Source: Candidatus Poribacteria bacterium
GTDB lineage: Bacteria > Poribacteria > WGA-4E > WGA-3G
Length of the DNA stretch: 64,000 nucleotides
Direction of reading: 5' to 3'
Assembly: GCA_022821065.1 (NCBI GenBank)
Contig: JAJEEK010000010.1
Location: 1 to 64,000, forward strand
The notes beneath the pieces were generated by a model. It was given only the letters and a program-made list of their open reading frames with translations. It was not told the origin of the DNA and did not search any database. Both the position numbers and the translations under genes were made by a program. The first letter of the stretch is position 1; the number at the start of each line of letters is the position of its first letter. Positions 16,692 through 25,702 of the stretch are shown here, piece after piece.

Positions 16692-17510
16692 TTAGGACGC
16701 AGCAGCGTTTGCGTTTGGTTCCTCCTTATTAACCTGATTATAGTCGCTGACAGCATCGACAAACTCATTAACCCTTTTAAGGGTTCTGTCAATAATCATC
16801 TGACGTTCTCCCTCTGGTATTGACTTTACCGTGTCCAAGTTGTCCATGCTTTGAATAGTATCTGCCACGAAGGTTTTGAGTTTTGATGCATCCATTAACT
16901 CATCAGAATCGGAGGCGTTTATATTATCTTCAAACTCTTCAAATGATTCCTGAAAAGTGCTGTGGACATCTTTTATTACGTCCGCGGATATATCATTATC
17001 ATCATCAGTCGTAGAGTGAATAAAACCAATTGCTACACCGGAAGAGCCCGTAGTCAATGTTTCTAATGTGCCTGACATCTTGCTTATAAAATCAGAGGCT
17101 TTGTCCGCGTCACTCAATATTTCACCGATATCATCTAAAATATCAAGAAGTCCGAGACCGGGGATGAAACTCAGAGCCACTTTAGTTCCTTTCCTAATTA
17201 ACCTCATTTCTGTCTGTCTTTTTACATTTTCGTGAAACGCTTGATAGTTTTTGAGAGTTTCATCTGAGTTATGCTTTAGGTTATAGAAGCGTCTCCGTTC
17301 ACTATAAAGAACGCTAACACTCGCCAATAGTGATATCTCGGACAGATAGAGTAACCATAGGGCATCTTTTTTTTCAGTGTTAGCAGTATCCAACTGATTT
17401 CGGATATATTTTTTTTCCTTCTTCGCTTTTTCCAATTTATACCAAAGCCAAAGTGCACATCCAAGGCAAAACGCTACTAATATGGAAAATACGATAATCA
17501 TAGTAAGCAT
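16692..17510 (-). CDS. Membrane-anchored protein of unknown function
   Basis: A 272-residue protein I do not recognise. It has one N-terminal membrane helix (about residues 3-25, IIVFSILVAFCLGCALWLWY) followed by a lysine-rich juxtamembrane coil, a second hydrophobic patch (LWLLYLSEISLLASVSVLY, about 51-69), a glycine-rich hydrophobic segment VALSFIPGLGLLDILDDIGEIL (about 111-132), then an acidic helical C-terminus. The start has AGGAGGG upstream. It lies directly before the FRG-TPR gene on the same strand, both unusually A+T-rich. A sensor or effector at the membrane for the FRG protein is a guess from this pairing only. Confidence 0.7.
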   Translation of the reverse strand: MLTMIIVFSILVAFCLGCALWLWYKLEKAKKEKKYIRNQLDTANTEKKDALWLLYLSEISLLASVSVLYSERRRFYNLKHNSDETLKNYQAFHENVKRQTEMRLIRKGTKVALSFIPGLGLLDILDDIGEILSDADKASDFISKMSGTLETLTTGSSGVAIGFIHSTTDDDNDISADVIKDVHSTFQESFEEFEDNINASDSDELMDASKLKTFVADTIQSMDNLDTVKSIPEGERQMIIDRTLKRVNEFVDAVSDYNQVNKEEPNANAAAS

Positions 17511-17634
17511 TTTTACCCTCCTAATTCCTAATCTGACTTACTTTCTTGACCTTACTATCCTCATTTTCTGAAAAATATATTGCGTTTACTCGGAAATGGC
17601 GAGGCATGAACGCCTCGCCTATAGTAATAGACGG

Positions 17635-17976
17635 TTATCTGCTTGGGAAACCGATACTGACAGCAGACGGCCCGTGGTCTTCGCACGCTTGATCCGTCGG
17701 CACATCGGTTTCAGCATCGCTGGATTTCACAATCCCTTCTGAGACCAAATACTGTTCGACTTCATCGCCGCTGACATCGGCAAGCATCACATCGTCAATC
17801 TGGACGCAGGGTTGATACGGCTGCCGCGTCTTCTGAACCATTTCACGATAGTTGTCTTCGTTGTTGATGATGTCCCTGTCTTCATAATCCAAACTGTATT
17901 TGGCGAAAATCGCACGGACACCGTTGCTCCATCCGCAGACGGGTTTCATGTAAGCGATAATTTTCGGTTGACTCAT
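17635..17976 (-). CDS. Monothiol-type glutaredoxin
   Basis: A 113-residue thioredoxin-fold protein: KIIAYMKPVC14GWSNGVRAIF with a C-x-x-S active site, so it is monothiol. It has the TRQPYQPCVQIDDVMLADVSGDEVEQYL region that binds glutathione or a cluster in Grx proteins, plus a 30-residue hydrophilic tail. Monothiol glutaredoxins carry and transfer [2Fe-2S] clusters, fitting its place downstream of sufD. The spacing to sufD (about 190 bp) is filled with repeats. Annotation as a Grx-family carrier is well supported; the exact name is not. Confidence 0.85.
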   Translation of the reverse strand: MSQPKIIAYMKPVCGWSNGVRAIFAKYSLDYEDRDIINNEDNYREMVQKTRQPYQPCVQIDDVMLADVSGDEVEQYLVSEGIVKSSDAETDVPTDQACEDHGPSAVSIGFPSR

Positions 17977-17999
17977 TTGAGTTACTCCTTTTTTATTCG

Positions 18000-18160
18000 T
18001 TATCAGTTGTCAGTAAGATGGCTATCAGCAATCGGCTTTCGGCTGTCAGCAAGAATGGCTATTGGCTATCGGCAATCAGCAAAGAGGTTTCTGATTAAAC
18101 TAACCTCTCTTTGCTGACGGATGACCGCTAATTTGCTGACGGCTGACGGCTACTCCGCTG
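18000..18160. repeat. Cluster of short palindromic repeats (GCTGTCAGC / CGGCAATCAGC type)
   Basis: The gap between sufD and the glutaredoxin gene is built of imperfect repeats such as TATCAGTTGTCAGTAAG, CTATCAGCAATCGGC, GGCTGTCAGC and TTGCTGACGGCTGACGG in both orientations. They can fold as alternating hairpins, including AACCTCTCTTTGCTGA against TCAGCAAAGAGGTT. Relatives lie at 19541-19648, 55779-55875 and 63238-63355. No coding sequence is seen. Confidence 0.75.
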
Positions 18161-18164
18161 ATAA

Positions 18165-19526
18165 CTACCCAAGTTTACGTGTAATTGATGTACTTAACTC
18201 TTCGCGCACAGATTCTAACGGGACACGTTCTATGACGGGTTCAAAAAACCCTTCAACAATTAGGCGTTCCGCTTGCGTGTAAGGCAATCCGCGACTCATA
18301 AGATAAAAAACCTGATCGGCATCAATCTTCCCGGCAGTCGCACCGTGCGTGCAACGTACCTCATGCGCTTGAATCTCCAATCCCGGCAAAGTATCGGCAT
18401 GCGCACGCTCACTGAGCAACAGATTGTCGTTCTTCTGGTACGCATCGGTATGGTTCGCCGACGGATAGACGTAGATGTTTCCACCCCATGCCGTCTGTGA
18501 CCTGTCTTTGAGGACCGTACGATACATCAGATCGCTGGTGGTATGCGGTGAGATGTGTTCCTGTGCCGTGCTAACATCTAAATGTTGGCGCGCGTCAGTA
18601 AAAGCGAGTCCCAACATTTGTGCGTGGCTTCCGGCACCTTCTAAGATAGAGGCTTGGTTCATTTTGTTGAGCCTACCCCCGAAGGCAGCGCTCACCCAGC
18701 AGAGCTGCGCGTCCCTGGCGATCATCGCGCGGTGTGAGCCGAAATTCCAGACCGTCCGATTCCAACGTTGTACCTGTACGTAGGTCACATTTGCGTTCTG
18801 TCCAGCGAAGATTTCGACCGCACCGCTATGTAAACCGCTCGCGTCCGACGTGGTAGATGCGTTGTCCTCCAAGACCGCAACTTGACTCCCCTCTTCAGCG
18901 ATGATAAGCGTGTGCGACAAATCTGCTTGATCCGCTTCCGACATTTTGATAAAGACCCGCAGCGGCACTTCAACGCTTACGCCTTTTGGAACGTGTAGTA
19001 GGTAGCCGCCCCGCCAGAATGCCCCGTGAAGCGCGTCAAATTTATTATGTTGTGCAATATTTCCGCTCTTTAGTGCTGTCTCTAACGTCACTGCTTTGTT
19101 CATGAAGTAGTCACGGAGCAGTTCTGGCTGCTCCCGCAGTGCGGTATGGAAATCCGCAAAGTAGATCCCTTTTTTCTTTAACTCTTCACTCTTAGAGATG
19201 TGTTGGAGTTGTCCATCAACCTGTACAAGGACACCGGATGCCGCTTCATCGCTGGCATCTACATCTATGTCGGACGGGCCGCCGTTTGTTGGCAGACTCG
19301 GGGCATATTTTTCGACATCAAGACCGCGGAGATAGCGTCGCGTGCGCCGCCAGTAGTCTTGCGTACGCATATCAACAGTGCGCCGCCAGACATCATCTTC
19401 CGTCGTATGTGGCATCGGTAAAGACTCGTACAGGGCGTAAGCCTCTAACCGTTTCTCACGCATCCACTGTGGTTCAGCTGCTGCTATTTTTTCAAGAAAT
19501 TCTTTTGAGAAATGACCTTTTTGCAA
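18165..19526 (-). CDS. sufD: Fe-S assembly protein SufD
   Basis: A 453-residue SufD with the SufBD core: LHVPKGVSVEVPLRVFIKMSEAD, SHTLIIAEEGSQVAVLEDNAS, the AEIFAGQ/VQRWNRTVWNFGSHRA strand series and the C-terminal [27 protein letters not shown] stretch with the conserved histidine. It forms the SufBC2D scaffold with SufB and SufC, receiving sulfur from SufS/SufU. It is third in the sufC-sufB-sufD order and separated from sufB by 119 bp containing palindromic repeats. Confidence 0.95.
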   Translation of the reverse strand: MQKGHFSKEFLEKIAAAEPQWMREKRLEAYALYESLPMPHTTEDDVWRRTVDMRTQDYWRRTRRYLRGLDVEKYAPSLPTNGGPSDIDVDASDEAASGVLVQVDGQLQHISKSEELKKKGIYFADFHTALREQPELLRDYFMNKAVTLETALKSGNIAQHNKFDALHGAFWRGGYLLHVPKGVSVEVPLRVFIKMSEADQADLSHTLIIAEEGSQVAVLEDNASTTSDASGLHSGAVEIFAGQNANVTYVQVQRWNRTVWNFGSHRAMIARDAQLCWVSAAFGGRLNKMNQASILEGAGSHAQMLGLAFTDARQHLDVSTAQEHISPHTTSDLMYRTVLKDRSQTAWGGNIYVYPSANHTDAYQKNDNLLLSERAHADTLPGLEIQAHEVRCTHGATAGKIDADQVFYLMSRGLPYTQAERLIVEGFFEPVIERVPLESVREELSTSITRKLG

Positions 19527-19540
19527 TTTGTTTTATCCTT

Positions 19541-19645
19541 TTAATAGCCATCAGCCATCGGCTGTCAACCGTCAGTTTTAAGGGGTCTTCGTTTAAGAAT
19601 ATCCTCTTCTTGCTGAAAGCCGATAGCCGACTGCCGACTGCCATC
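19541..19645. repeat. Palindromic repeat cluster between sufB and sufD
   Basis: ATAGCCATCAGCCATCGGCTGTCAACC and, on the other side, GCTGAAAGCCGATAGCCGACTGCCG form inverted arms around AAGAATATCCTCTTCTTG, itself a small hairpin. It belongs to the same repeat family as 18000-18160 and lies inside a transcript, so it could act on mRNA stability between sufB and sufD. Confidence 0.65.
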
Positions 19646-21064
19646 TTAACCGATTGAACCTTCCATCTGAAGTTGGATGAGACGGTTCATTTCCACAGCA
19701 TATTCCATTGGAAGTTCTTTGACGAGAGGTTCGATGAATCCGTTGACAATCATCGTGGAGGCTTCTTCTTCCGAAAGCCCGCGGCTCATCAAGTAGAAGA
19801 GTTGTTCCTCACCGATTTTGCTGACACGCGCCTCGTGCTCAATATTCGTATCGTTCTCGCTAATCTCAATAACGGGATAAGTGTCAGAACGGGAATCCTT
19901 GTCAAGGATCAGCGCGTCACAGACGACGTGCGATTTGCATCCTTTTGCCCCTTTCGCGACATCCACCCATCCGCGATAACTCGATCTGCCGCCATCTTTA
20001 CTAATGCTCTTAGAAGTTATCTGCGAGGTAGTATTCGGTGCGCAGTGATAGACTTTCGCGCCTGCGTCTTGGTGCTGCCCCTTGCTAGCGAATGCGATTG
20101 AGAGAATTTCGCCGCGTGCCCCTGGTTCCATCATATAGACACTCGGATACTTCATCGTCAACTTACTACCGAGATTGCCATCGACCCATTCCATCTGTGC
20201 ATCTTCATAAGCGAAGGCACGCTTCGTGACGAGATTATAGACGTTCCCTGCCCAATTCTGGATCGTGGTATAACGTACCCGTGAACCTTTCATGCAAACA
20301 ATTTCAACAACCGCACTGTGCAAGGATTCACTGCTGAATGTAGGTGCTGTGCAACCTTCAACGTAATGTACCTGTGAACCTTCGTCAGCGATGATGAGCG
20401 TGCGTTCAAACTGTCCCATGTTTTCGCTATTGATACGGAAATAGGCTTGCAGTGGGTACTCGACCTTCACACCCGGCGGCACATAAACGAAACTGCCCCC
20501 ACTCCAAACAGCACTGTTAAGTGCTGCGAACTGGTTGTCCGCGGACGGGATAATCGTCCCGAAGTATTTTTTCACGAGATCCGGGTACTCTTTGACAGCC
20601 GTATCGGTATCGAGAAACACAACACCAATTTTGTCCAATTCTTCGACGATGTTATGGTAAACGACTTCGGAGTCGTATTGTGCGCCGACCCCAGCGAGGA
20701 ATTTCCGTTCGGCTTCAGGGATACCGAGCCGGTCAAAGGTCTTTTTGATGTCGTCCGGTACATCGTCCCAGCTGCGCTCACTCCGATCCGAGGCTTTAAC
20801 GTAGTAGTAGATGTCATCAAAATCGAGTTGTGTTAGATCGCCACCCCATTTCGTCATCGGCTTCTGTTTGAAAATCTTGTACGCCTCAAGCCGGTACTGA
20901 CGCATCCAGTCGGGTTCGCCTTTGATGTCGCACATTTGGTTGATGACTTCCTCGTCCAACCCTTTGCGCGACTTGAACGTCGGTTTAATATCGTCATGGA
21001 ACCCGTACTGATAGTCTTTACTGATGCCGAGTTCTTCTACCGTGCTCTTTTCAGTATTTGCCAT
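19646..21064 (-). CDS. sufB: Fe-S assembly protein SufB
   Basis: A 472-residue SufB of normal length. Landmarks are the N-terminal [70 protein letters not shown], the core [19 protein letters not shown], and the C-terminal [26 protein letters not shown] with the conserved glutamate and histidine. It is the main scaffold subunit where [4Fe-4S] clusters form. The start lies one base after the sufC stop, so translation is coupled. Confidence 0.97.
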   Translation of the reverse strand: MANTEKSTVEELGISKDYQYGFHDDIKPTFKSRKGLDEEVINQMCDIKGEPDWMRQYRLEAYKIFKQKPMTKWGGDLTQLDFDDIYYYVKASDRSERSWDDVPDDIKKTFDRLGIPEAERKFLAGVGAQYDSEVVYHNIVEELDKIGVVFLDTDTAVKEYPDLVKKYFGTIIPSADNQFAALNSAVWSGGSFVYVPPGVKVEYPLQAYFRINSENMGQFERTLIIADEGSQVHYVEGCTAPTFSSESLHSAVVEIVCMKGSRVRYTTIQNWAGNVYNLVTKRAFAYEDAQMEWVDGNLGSKLTMKYPSVYMMEPGARGEILSIAFASKGQHQDAGAKVYHCAPNTTSQITSKSISKDGGRSSYRGWVDVAKGAKGCKSHVVCDALILDKDSRSDTYPVIEISENDTNIEHEARVSKIGEEQLFYLMSRGLSEEEASTMIVNGFIEPLVKELPMEYAVEMNRLIQLQMEGSIG

Positions 21065-21065
21065 G

Positions 21066-21854
21066 TTATTCCTCCTCTTTGATACCGTGTTTTTCTCTAA
21101 TCGGATCGTAACCTTCTGCCTCTAACATTTCCGCGAGTTCCCATCCCCCGGATTCCACGATCCTACCATCAAGCAGGATATGTATGAATTGCGGACGGAT
21201 ATATTCCAACAAGCGTGGGTAGTGCGTGATAATCAGCACACCTAACTCCGGCCCGACCAACCGGCTGACGCTGTCACCGACAATTCGGACAGCATCGATA
21301 TCGAGTCCGGAATCGGTCTCATCAAGGATAGCGATCTTCGGTTCAAGCATTGCAAGTTGCAGGATTTCAGCGCGTTTCTTTTCACCGCCAGAGAACCCGT
21401 CGTTGAGGTATCGTCTCGCGAAGGAATCGTCAACGCCGAGTTGTTGCATCTTCTCGCGAAGTTCACGCCGAAATTCGCGCATCGGGATAAGTTTATCTTT
21501 CTCGGAACCGTTCGTCTCTTTTCCTCGAACTGCGCTAACAGCAAGCCGTAGAAAATTCGCCAAACTGACACCCGGGATCGCCGTCGGATACTGGAAAGCA
21601 AGGAAAAGTCCGAGTTTCGCGCGTTCGTTTGGCTCTAAGTCCAACACATCAACACCATCGAAAATCACTTCACCCGAATCCACCTCGTAGAGCGGATGCC
21701 CCATCAAACCGTTCGCAAGGCTACTCTTACCAGACCCGTTCGGGCCCATAAGCGCGTGAACTTCACCCGGTTGGACAGTTAAACTTAATCCATTGATAAT
21801 CGGTTTCCCTTGCACACTGATGTGCAAGTCTTTAATTGTCAACTCGTTGCTCAT
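21066..21854 (-). CDS. sufC: Fe-S assembly ATPase SufC
   Basis: A 262-residue ABC-type ATPase. Walker A is [10 protein letters not shown], the signature motif is [17 protein letters not shown] and Walker B is [19 protein letters not shown], all intact, with the H-loop in [13 protein letters not shown]. It powers SufBC2D. It is the first suf gene; moaA lies 79 bp upstream in the same direction, so it could be read from the moaA promoter or from one in that gap, where I see no convincing -35/-10 pair. AGGAG precedes the ATG. Confidence 0.97.
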   Translation of the reverse strand: MSNELTIKDLHISVQGKPIINGLSLTVQPGEVHALMGPNGSGKSSLANGLMGHPLYEVDSGEVIFDGVDVLDLEPNERAKLGLFLAFQYPTAIPGVSLANFLRLAVSAVRGKETNGSEKDKLIPMREFRRELREKMQQLGVDDSFARRYLNDGFSGGEKKRAEILQLAMLEPKIAILDETDSGLDIDAVRIVGDSVSRLVGPELGVLIITHYPRLLEYIRPQFIHILLDGRIVESGGWELAEMLEAEGYDPIREKHGIKEEE

Positions 21855-21933
21855 TTTTTAACTTCGGACTCCTTATTTATGGTGAATTTAGAACGTTTTT
21901 AGTGCTTTGTTATTTGCGAATGCTTTTTTATTT

Positions 21934-22929
21934 TTATCCGCCGATTCTTGACATATTTCGTTCTGGTTTGATGAAATCTGCGGCATTAATTTTATGTCCC
22001 GCTTCTTTTTGCGCAACTGCATCAAGAATCAACGCTTCAATCGTTTCATCTGGTACGCCTTCACGTAGCGGTGTGAGCAGATCCGTCTCTGTTAATGAAA
22101 AAAGGCAGGTACGAAACTTTCCGTCGGCGGTCAGGCGGACGCGATTACAGTTTTCACAGAACGGGTCACTCACAGACGGAATGATGCCGACCTCATTCCC
22201 GTTATCTGAGAAACGATAACGTTTTGCAGTGTCACTTTTCGCTTCACCGTTCAGTGTAATCGGTGTGAGCGGATAGAGCGCATCGATTTTTTCGATAATC
22301 TCTTTTCCCGGAATGTACATATTACGTCCCCAGACATCATCGGCATCCAGTGGCATAAATTCGATGAACCGGAGTTGATAGTTGTTTTTCCGTGCGAAGG
22401 TCGCCAGATCAACAATTTCGTCATCGGTGAAACCCCGCATTGCGACAGCGTTGACTTTAATTGGATTAAAACCGCATGCCTGCGCCGTTTTCAAACCTTT
22501 AAGCACACGAGAGAGGACCTTCCGACGGGTCATCTGCTCGAACTTCTCTTCGTCAAGCGTATCCAAACTCACATTAATCCGGCGAAGTCCAGCATCGTAG
22601 AGTGCCTGCGCTTGCGTAACGAGACCGATGCCGTTGGTCGTCAAGCTAATGTCTTTGAGTCCTTCTAACTCTGTCAATCGTTCTATGAGTGCAGGGACAC
22701 CAGGCCGAACAAGCGGTTCACCACCCGTAATTCGGATTTTACTAACACCCAACCCGACGAAAATACGCGCGAGATGCAGAATTTCGTCAAAGGTCATGAG
22801 CGCAGAATCTGGCATGAAGGTCATATCTTCCGGCATACAATAAATGCAGCGAAAGTTACAGACATCCGTAACCGAGATTCTAAGATTCGTATGGATCCGC
22901 CCGAAGCGGTCAAGCATCTGTCGTGTCAT
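21934..22929 (-). CDS. moaA: GTP 3',8-cyclase MoaA (molybdenum cofactor synthesis)
   Basis: A 331-residue radical-SAM enzyme that starts molybdopterin synthesis from GTP. The SAM cluster motif is C24NFRC28IYC31, the second cluster is bound through FCENCNRVRLTADGKFRTC near the C-terminus, and the protein ends in the functionally required Gly-Gly (MSRIGG). IRITGGEPLVR is the SAM-binding glycine-rich stretch. Both [4Fe-4S] clusters would be supplied by the suf genes just downstream on the same strand. No other moa gene is in the window. Confidence 0.96.
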   Translation of the reverse strand: MTRQMLDRFGRIHTNLRISVTDVCNFRCIYCMPEDMTFMPDSALMTFDEILHLARIFVGLGVSKIRITGGEPLVRPGVPALIERLTELEGLKDISLTTNGIGLVTQAQALYDAGLRRINVSLDTLDEEKFEQMTRRKVLSRVLKGLKTAQACGFNPIKVNAVAMRGFTDDEIVDLATFARKNNYQLRFIEFMPLDADDVWGRNMYIPGKEIIEKIDALYPLTPITLNGEAKSDTAKRYRFSDNGNEVGIIPSVSDPFCENCNRVRLTADGKFRTCLFSLTETDLLTPLREGVPDETIEALILDAVAQKEAGHKINAADFIKPERNMSRIGG

Positions 22930-22984
22930 TGTTATTCAGATTGCCTTATATTAAGTTTAATCACCTTAAAATCTATTCATTAAT

Positions 22985-23013
22985 AGTATATCATATCCGC
23001 ATTCTTTTTGCAA
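22985..23013 (-). promoter_or_regulatory. Sigma70-type promoter with extended -10, reading into moaA
   Basis: On the minus strand TTGCAA and TATACT are 17 bp apart, with TG one base before the -10 (TGATATACT). The moaA ATG lies about 55 bp downstream. The -35 overlaps the left arm of a perfect 15-bp inverted repeat (23012-23047). Confidence 0.65.
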
Positions 23014-23047
23014 GTATTTTTTATAGTAAATGCTATAAAAAATACTT
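23012..23047. repeat. Perfect 15-bp inverted repeat between divergent promoters
   Basis: AAGTATTTTTTATAG, a 6-base spacer, then CTATAAAAAATACTT: an unbroken 15-bp palindrome between the moaA promoter and the promoter at 23098. It could be an operator for a dimeric regulator of both genes, or a cruciform. Its TATAGTAAA centre resembles the outer ends of the dispersed repeats near 205 and 41107, so it might instead be a solo repeat end. Confidence 0.75.
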
Positions 23048-23097
23048 TGGGTAGACAAGGCGGAATTTTAACTTCACATCACAGAAACGACTTTTTA

Positions 23098-23126
23098 TTG
23101 ACACATTTGTAACCTTCATGTATAAT
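23098..23126 (+). promoter_or_regulatory. Full-consensus sigma70-type promoter (TTGACA-17-TATAAT)
   Basis: TTGACA 23098-23103 and TATAAT 23121-23126 are separated by exactly 17 bp, a perfect match to the housekeeping consensus. The small conserved gene at 23162 with its GGAGG site follows 35 bp downstream, implying strong expression. Confidence 0.85.
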
Positions 23127-23161
23127 GTACTTATATATTTGTAAACTGGAGGTAAAAATTG

Positions 23162-23530
23162 ATGAATGAAAAAGTGTTTGAAGTCGGCGGTATTGAACTT
23201 CGCGTCGACAAACGCAGTTTCGGATCAGATGGTGGCCCCTCTGTCCGGGTCCACGGTGAAGCGGACGGTAAAGATATTCAACTCCTCCGTTTCGACTGTT
23301 TCCGCAAGGATCCACACTATCATTATGATCCCTCCGGAAAAAATGATCAGCGGCATCTCGATAAAGCGAGTGTGCCGGATTCAATCGCATGGACAATTGA
23401 ACAGTTAGGGCAAAACCTCGTGGAGATGATTCACACAGCAGGCTATGGCAGCGTTGCCGAGAATGTTGATCAAGCAGCGGTCACACAAGTCCTGCCTGAA
23501 GTGGAATCTCTTATGCGAGGTGAAAATTAA
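23162..23530 (+). CDS. Conserved small protein of unknown function
   Basis: A 122-residue soluble protein (start at ATG 23162, ten bases after GGAGG; an in-frame TTG lies just before). I do not recognise the family with certainty. Visible features: IELRVDKRSFGSDGGPSVRVHGEADGKD, a His/Asp/aromatic-rich centre FDCFRKDPHYHYDPSGKNDQRH that could bind metal, and a helical C-terminus SIAWTIEQLGQNLVEMI ... VTQVLPEVESLM. It sits behind a consensus promoter and before a secreted carbohydrate-binding-like gene. The HYHYDP cluster and strong promoter are its only clues. Confidence 0.8.
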   Translation: MNEKVFEVGGIELRVDKRSFGSDGGPSVRVHGEADGKDIQLLRFDCFRKDPHYHYDPSGKNDQRHLDKASVPDSIAWTIEQLGQNLVEMIHTAGYGSVAENVDQAAVTQVLPEVESLMRGEN

Positions 23531-23570
23531 CCTTGTATGTTGAACTTTAACGCACAAAGGAGAAAATAAC

Positions 23571-24248
23571 GTGACGAAATCTATTATTATCACTCTAATG
23601 CTGTTTACGCTATTTGTAGGTTTGCATGCCTCTGCCGAAACAGTCCAAGACTTAGGGAAATGGAAGAAAGGTGAACTCCTCATTGAGAACTACAGTTTTG
23701 AAGACGATTTAGCCGCTTGGGAGTTAGAGGATGGTGCGTGTTGTGATCGCGGTGGACTTTACACGATGGAGATTGATAAGAAAAACCCACAGCACGGGAA
23801 TAAATCGCTCAAGATTGTCGGACATAAAGCCACTGGCACAGCATGGCACGCAAAGGTTAAACAGAGAAGCGTCTCAATGGAGAAAGGCGAAAAGTATTCT
23901 GTCGTTTTTTGGGCACGTGCTGAAAAGCAGCGTGAGGTGAGAGTCAACTTTCAGACGCAGCACGATCCCTGGACCAATCACCTGAGCGGTCAACCGAATC
24001 CTACGCTAATTTTGAGCGGACCCGAGTGGGAAGAGTATGACTATACTTTTACCGCAACAGTGGATGTCGAAAAAGATATGTGGGTTAGCTTGTCAATCGC
24101 ACAATCGGATGTCGATTTCTGGATTGACAACTTCCGTTATTTTGAAGGCGAACCCGAAGACGATCTGAACCGTGAAACACCGTTCCCTGTTGACCCAAAA
24201 GAGAAGTTAGCGACGCAGTGGGGTGAGATTAAGAGTGAACGGTTCTAA
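23571..24248 (+). CDS. Secreted protein with a carbohydrate-binding-module-like domain
   Basis: A 225-residue protein starting at GTG 23571 after AAAGGAG. It has a signal peptide (MTKSIIITLMLFTLFVGLHASA) and one beta-sandwich domain of the CBM4/9-like type: LLIENYSFEDDLAAWELEDG, HGNKSLKIVGHKATGTAWHAKV, YSVVFWARAEKQREVRVNFQ, then LSIAQSDVDFWIDNFRYFEGE. These are the usual strands of domains that bind glycans on the cell surface or in secreted enzymes. No catalytic domain is attached. A strong terminator follows immediately. Confidence 0.8.
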   Translation: MTKSIIITLMLFTLFVGLHASAETVQDLGKWKKGELLIENYSFEDDLAAWELEDGACCDRGGLYTMEIDKKNPQHGNKSLKIVGHKATGTAWHAKVKQRSVSMEKGEKYSVVFWARAEKQREVRVNFQTQHDPWTNHLSGQPNPTLILSGPEWEEYDYTFTATVDVEKDMWVSLSIAQSDVDFWIDNFRYFEGEPEDDLNRETPFPVDPKEKLATQWGEIKSERF

Positions 24249-24270
24249 AACGTTTGATTTGATTTTGTGA

Positions 24271-24297
24271 AGCGCGGTCATGCGACCGCGCTTTTTT
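24271..24297 (+). terminator. Rho-independent terminator
   Basis: AGCGCGGTC, loop ATGC, GACCGCGCT form a perfect 9-bp GC-rich stem, followed by T6. It ends the 23162-24248 transcript and lies only four bases from the convergent MFS gene's stop. Confidence 0.92.
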
Positions 24298-24300
24298 ATG

Positions 24301-25542
24301 CTATGCTGGTATGGATGCCGGACGCGCTTCTAATTCGCCACGGTATGCAAGCAGAATCGCAACGGCGATGCACGTCCCAACAATGCCCACCGGCGAGAAG
24401 TTACCGACTGAATCCACCAACAATCCGAGCACTGGAGCGAGAATGATAGTTGCCAACGATTTCGATTGCGCCTCAATAGATAAAATCGTCGCGCTCATCT
24501 CCGGTGTGGATTGTGCATTGAAACGACTAATTAATCCGGGGCGCCAGAAGTTCTGGAGCATTGCCAGTGCCACAAAAAGCAAAATAATCGCTGGATACCA
24601 ATTGAACCAAAGAGCCGGAATCAACAAGGCAAAGAGTGCGAGGTCTATCCACCACATGAAGCGTGCAGCCCCTTCGTCGCCTCCGCGCCAATCCGAAATC
24701 TGGTGCGAATTCCGAGAGGCAAAAGACGATAAGAAATGGAGGATAAAGTAGACTCCTGCCACCACTAACGCTGAACGTTTCGATTCATCGAGTGCTAACA
24801 GTAAAGGGAGAGCAAGTGCTGTCTGTTTGAGTATCGGTTGGAGGAAGTCTTTGCTGGATTTATACATCCCTTCAAAACCCATACCTTCAAAAACGAGACG
24901 ACGGAGCGGCGCGAATTGGACGGACTGTTTCAAGGCACTGCCGAGCATGCGTGAAACTGCTTTAAGCGAAAACTCGCTCTGCTTATCACCATCTAAGTGT
25001 GCAGGATAGCCGAGGAAGTTGATGATATTCATCGCGTAGGGAATAATCGTAAACCAGAAGATGTCTGTGAAGTTGCCCCGGTAAAAGACCAGACCACCGG
25101 CGATGAGACTTGAAATAGCGGAACCCATCTGGGACCAGGATCGGGTAAAACCGTATACTTTAGTTTTTTCGTCTGACCGTCCCTGAAGGCGGAGCCAATC
25201 GAAGATCATCGCTTTGTGGGTACCGCTGCGAAACGCGTCGCCCAAACCAAAGAAAAACATGGCAGCGAAAAGCAGTAACAGCGACGCACTTTCAGCGAAT
25301 ATCACATAAGAGACGATATAGGCACAGAACGAAAAAATCATAGCGCGGCGTCTACCGTAAAGGTCAGCGAGCGCGCCAGACGGAATTTCAAATAGGTTGG
25401 TGCATACCTCGCGGAATCCGATTAAGATGCCAATTTCAAAGTAGGATAAGCCTTTCTCAAGAAACACCAGATACAGAAACGGATCATAATAGCGTTGATT
25501 CTTCAGGAACCCGTAGAGCGAGAAGCGGAATAGCATCGGCAT
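24301..25542 (-). CDS. Major facilitator superfamily transporter
   Basis: A 413-residue protein with about 12 hydrophobic segments. The loop between helices 2 and 3 carries the MFS signature-like EIPSGALADLYGRRRAMIFSF (G-x-x-x-D-x-x-GRR). The N-terminus RYYDPFLYLVFLEKGLSYFEIGILIGFREVCTNLFE matches the group of uncharacterised MFS proteins found in diverse bacteria. Substrate is unknown. A cytoplasmic loop (about residues 185-245) is longer than the rest, as expected between the two six-helix halves. It is convergent with the secreted protein gene. Confidence 0.9.
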   Translation of the reverse strand: MPMLFRFSLYGFLKNQRYYDPFLYLVFLEKGLSYFEIGILIGFREVCTNLFEIPSGALADLYGRRRAMIFSFCAYIVSYVIFAESASLLLLFAAMFFFGLGDAFRSGTHKAMIFDWLRLQGRSDEKTKVYGFTRSWSQMGSAISSLIAGGLVFYRGNFTDIFWFTIIPYAMNIINFLGYPAHLDGDKQSEFSLKAVSRMLGSALKQSVQFAPLRRLVFEGMGFEGMYKSSKDFLQPILKQTALALPLLLALDESKRSALVVAGVYFILHFLSSFASRNSHQISDWRGGDEGAARFMWWIDLALFALLIPALWFNWYPAIILLFVALAMLQNFWRPGLISRFNAQSTPEMSATILSIEAQSKSLATIILAPVLGLLVDSVGNFSPVGIVGTCIAVAILLAYRGELEARPASIPA

Positions 25543-25702
25543 ACTCCTACCTTAACAAGTCAAGGATTGCGATTTACGGAACGTTTGCACCGCAATTGGG
25601 CACGAACAAAGAACTTCGCACACACTTGTTTCAAATGATACCATATCTAAAAAAAGTGTCAAGGAAAAAAGTTGATTGGAAATTGGAAGTGTTTAGATGG
25701 GA

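Noticed and set aside
18000..18160. CRISPR array because of regularly recurring short repeats
   Set aside because: Units differ in length and orientation, spacers are not unique and no cas gene is in the window.
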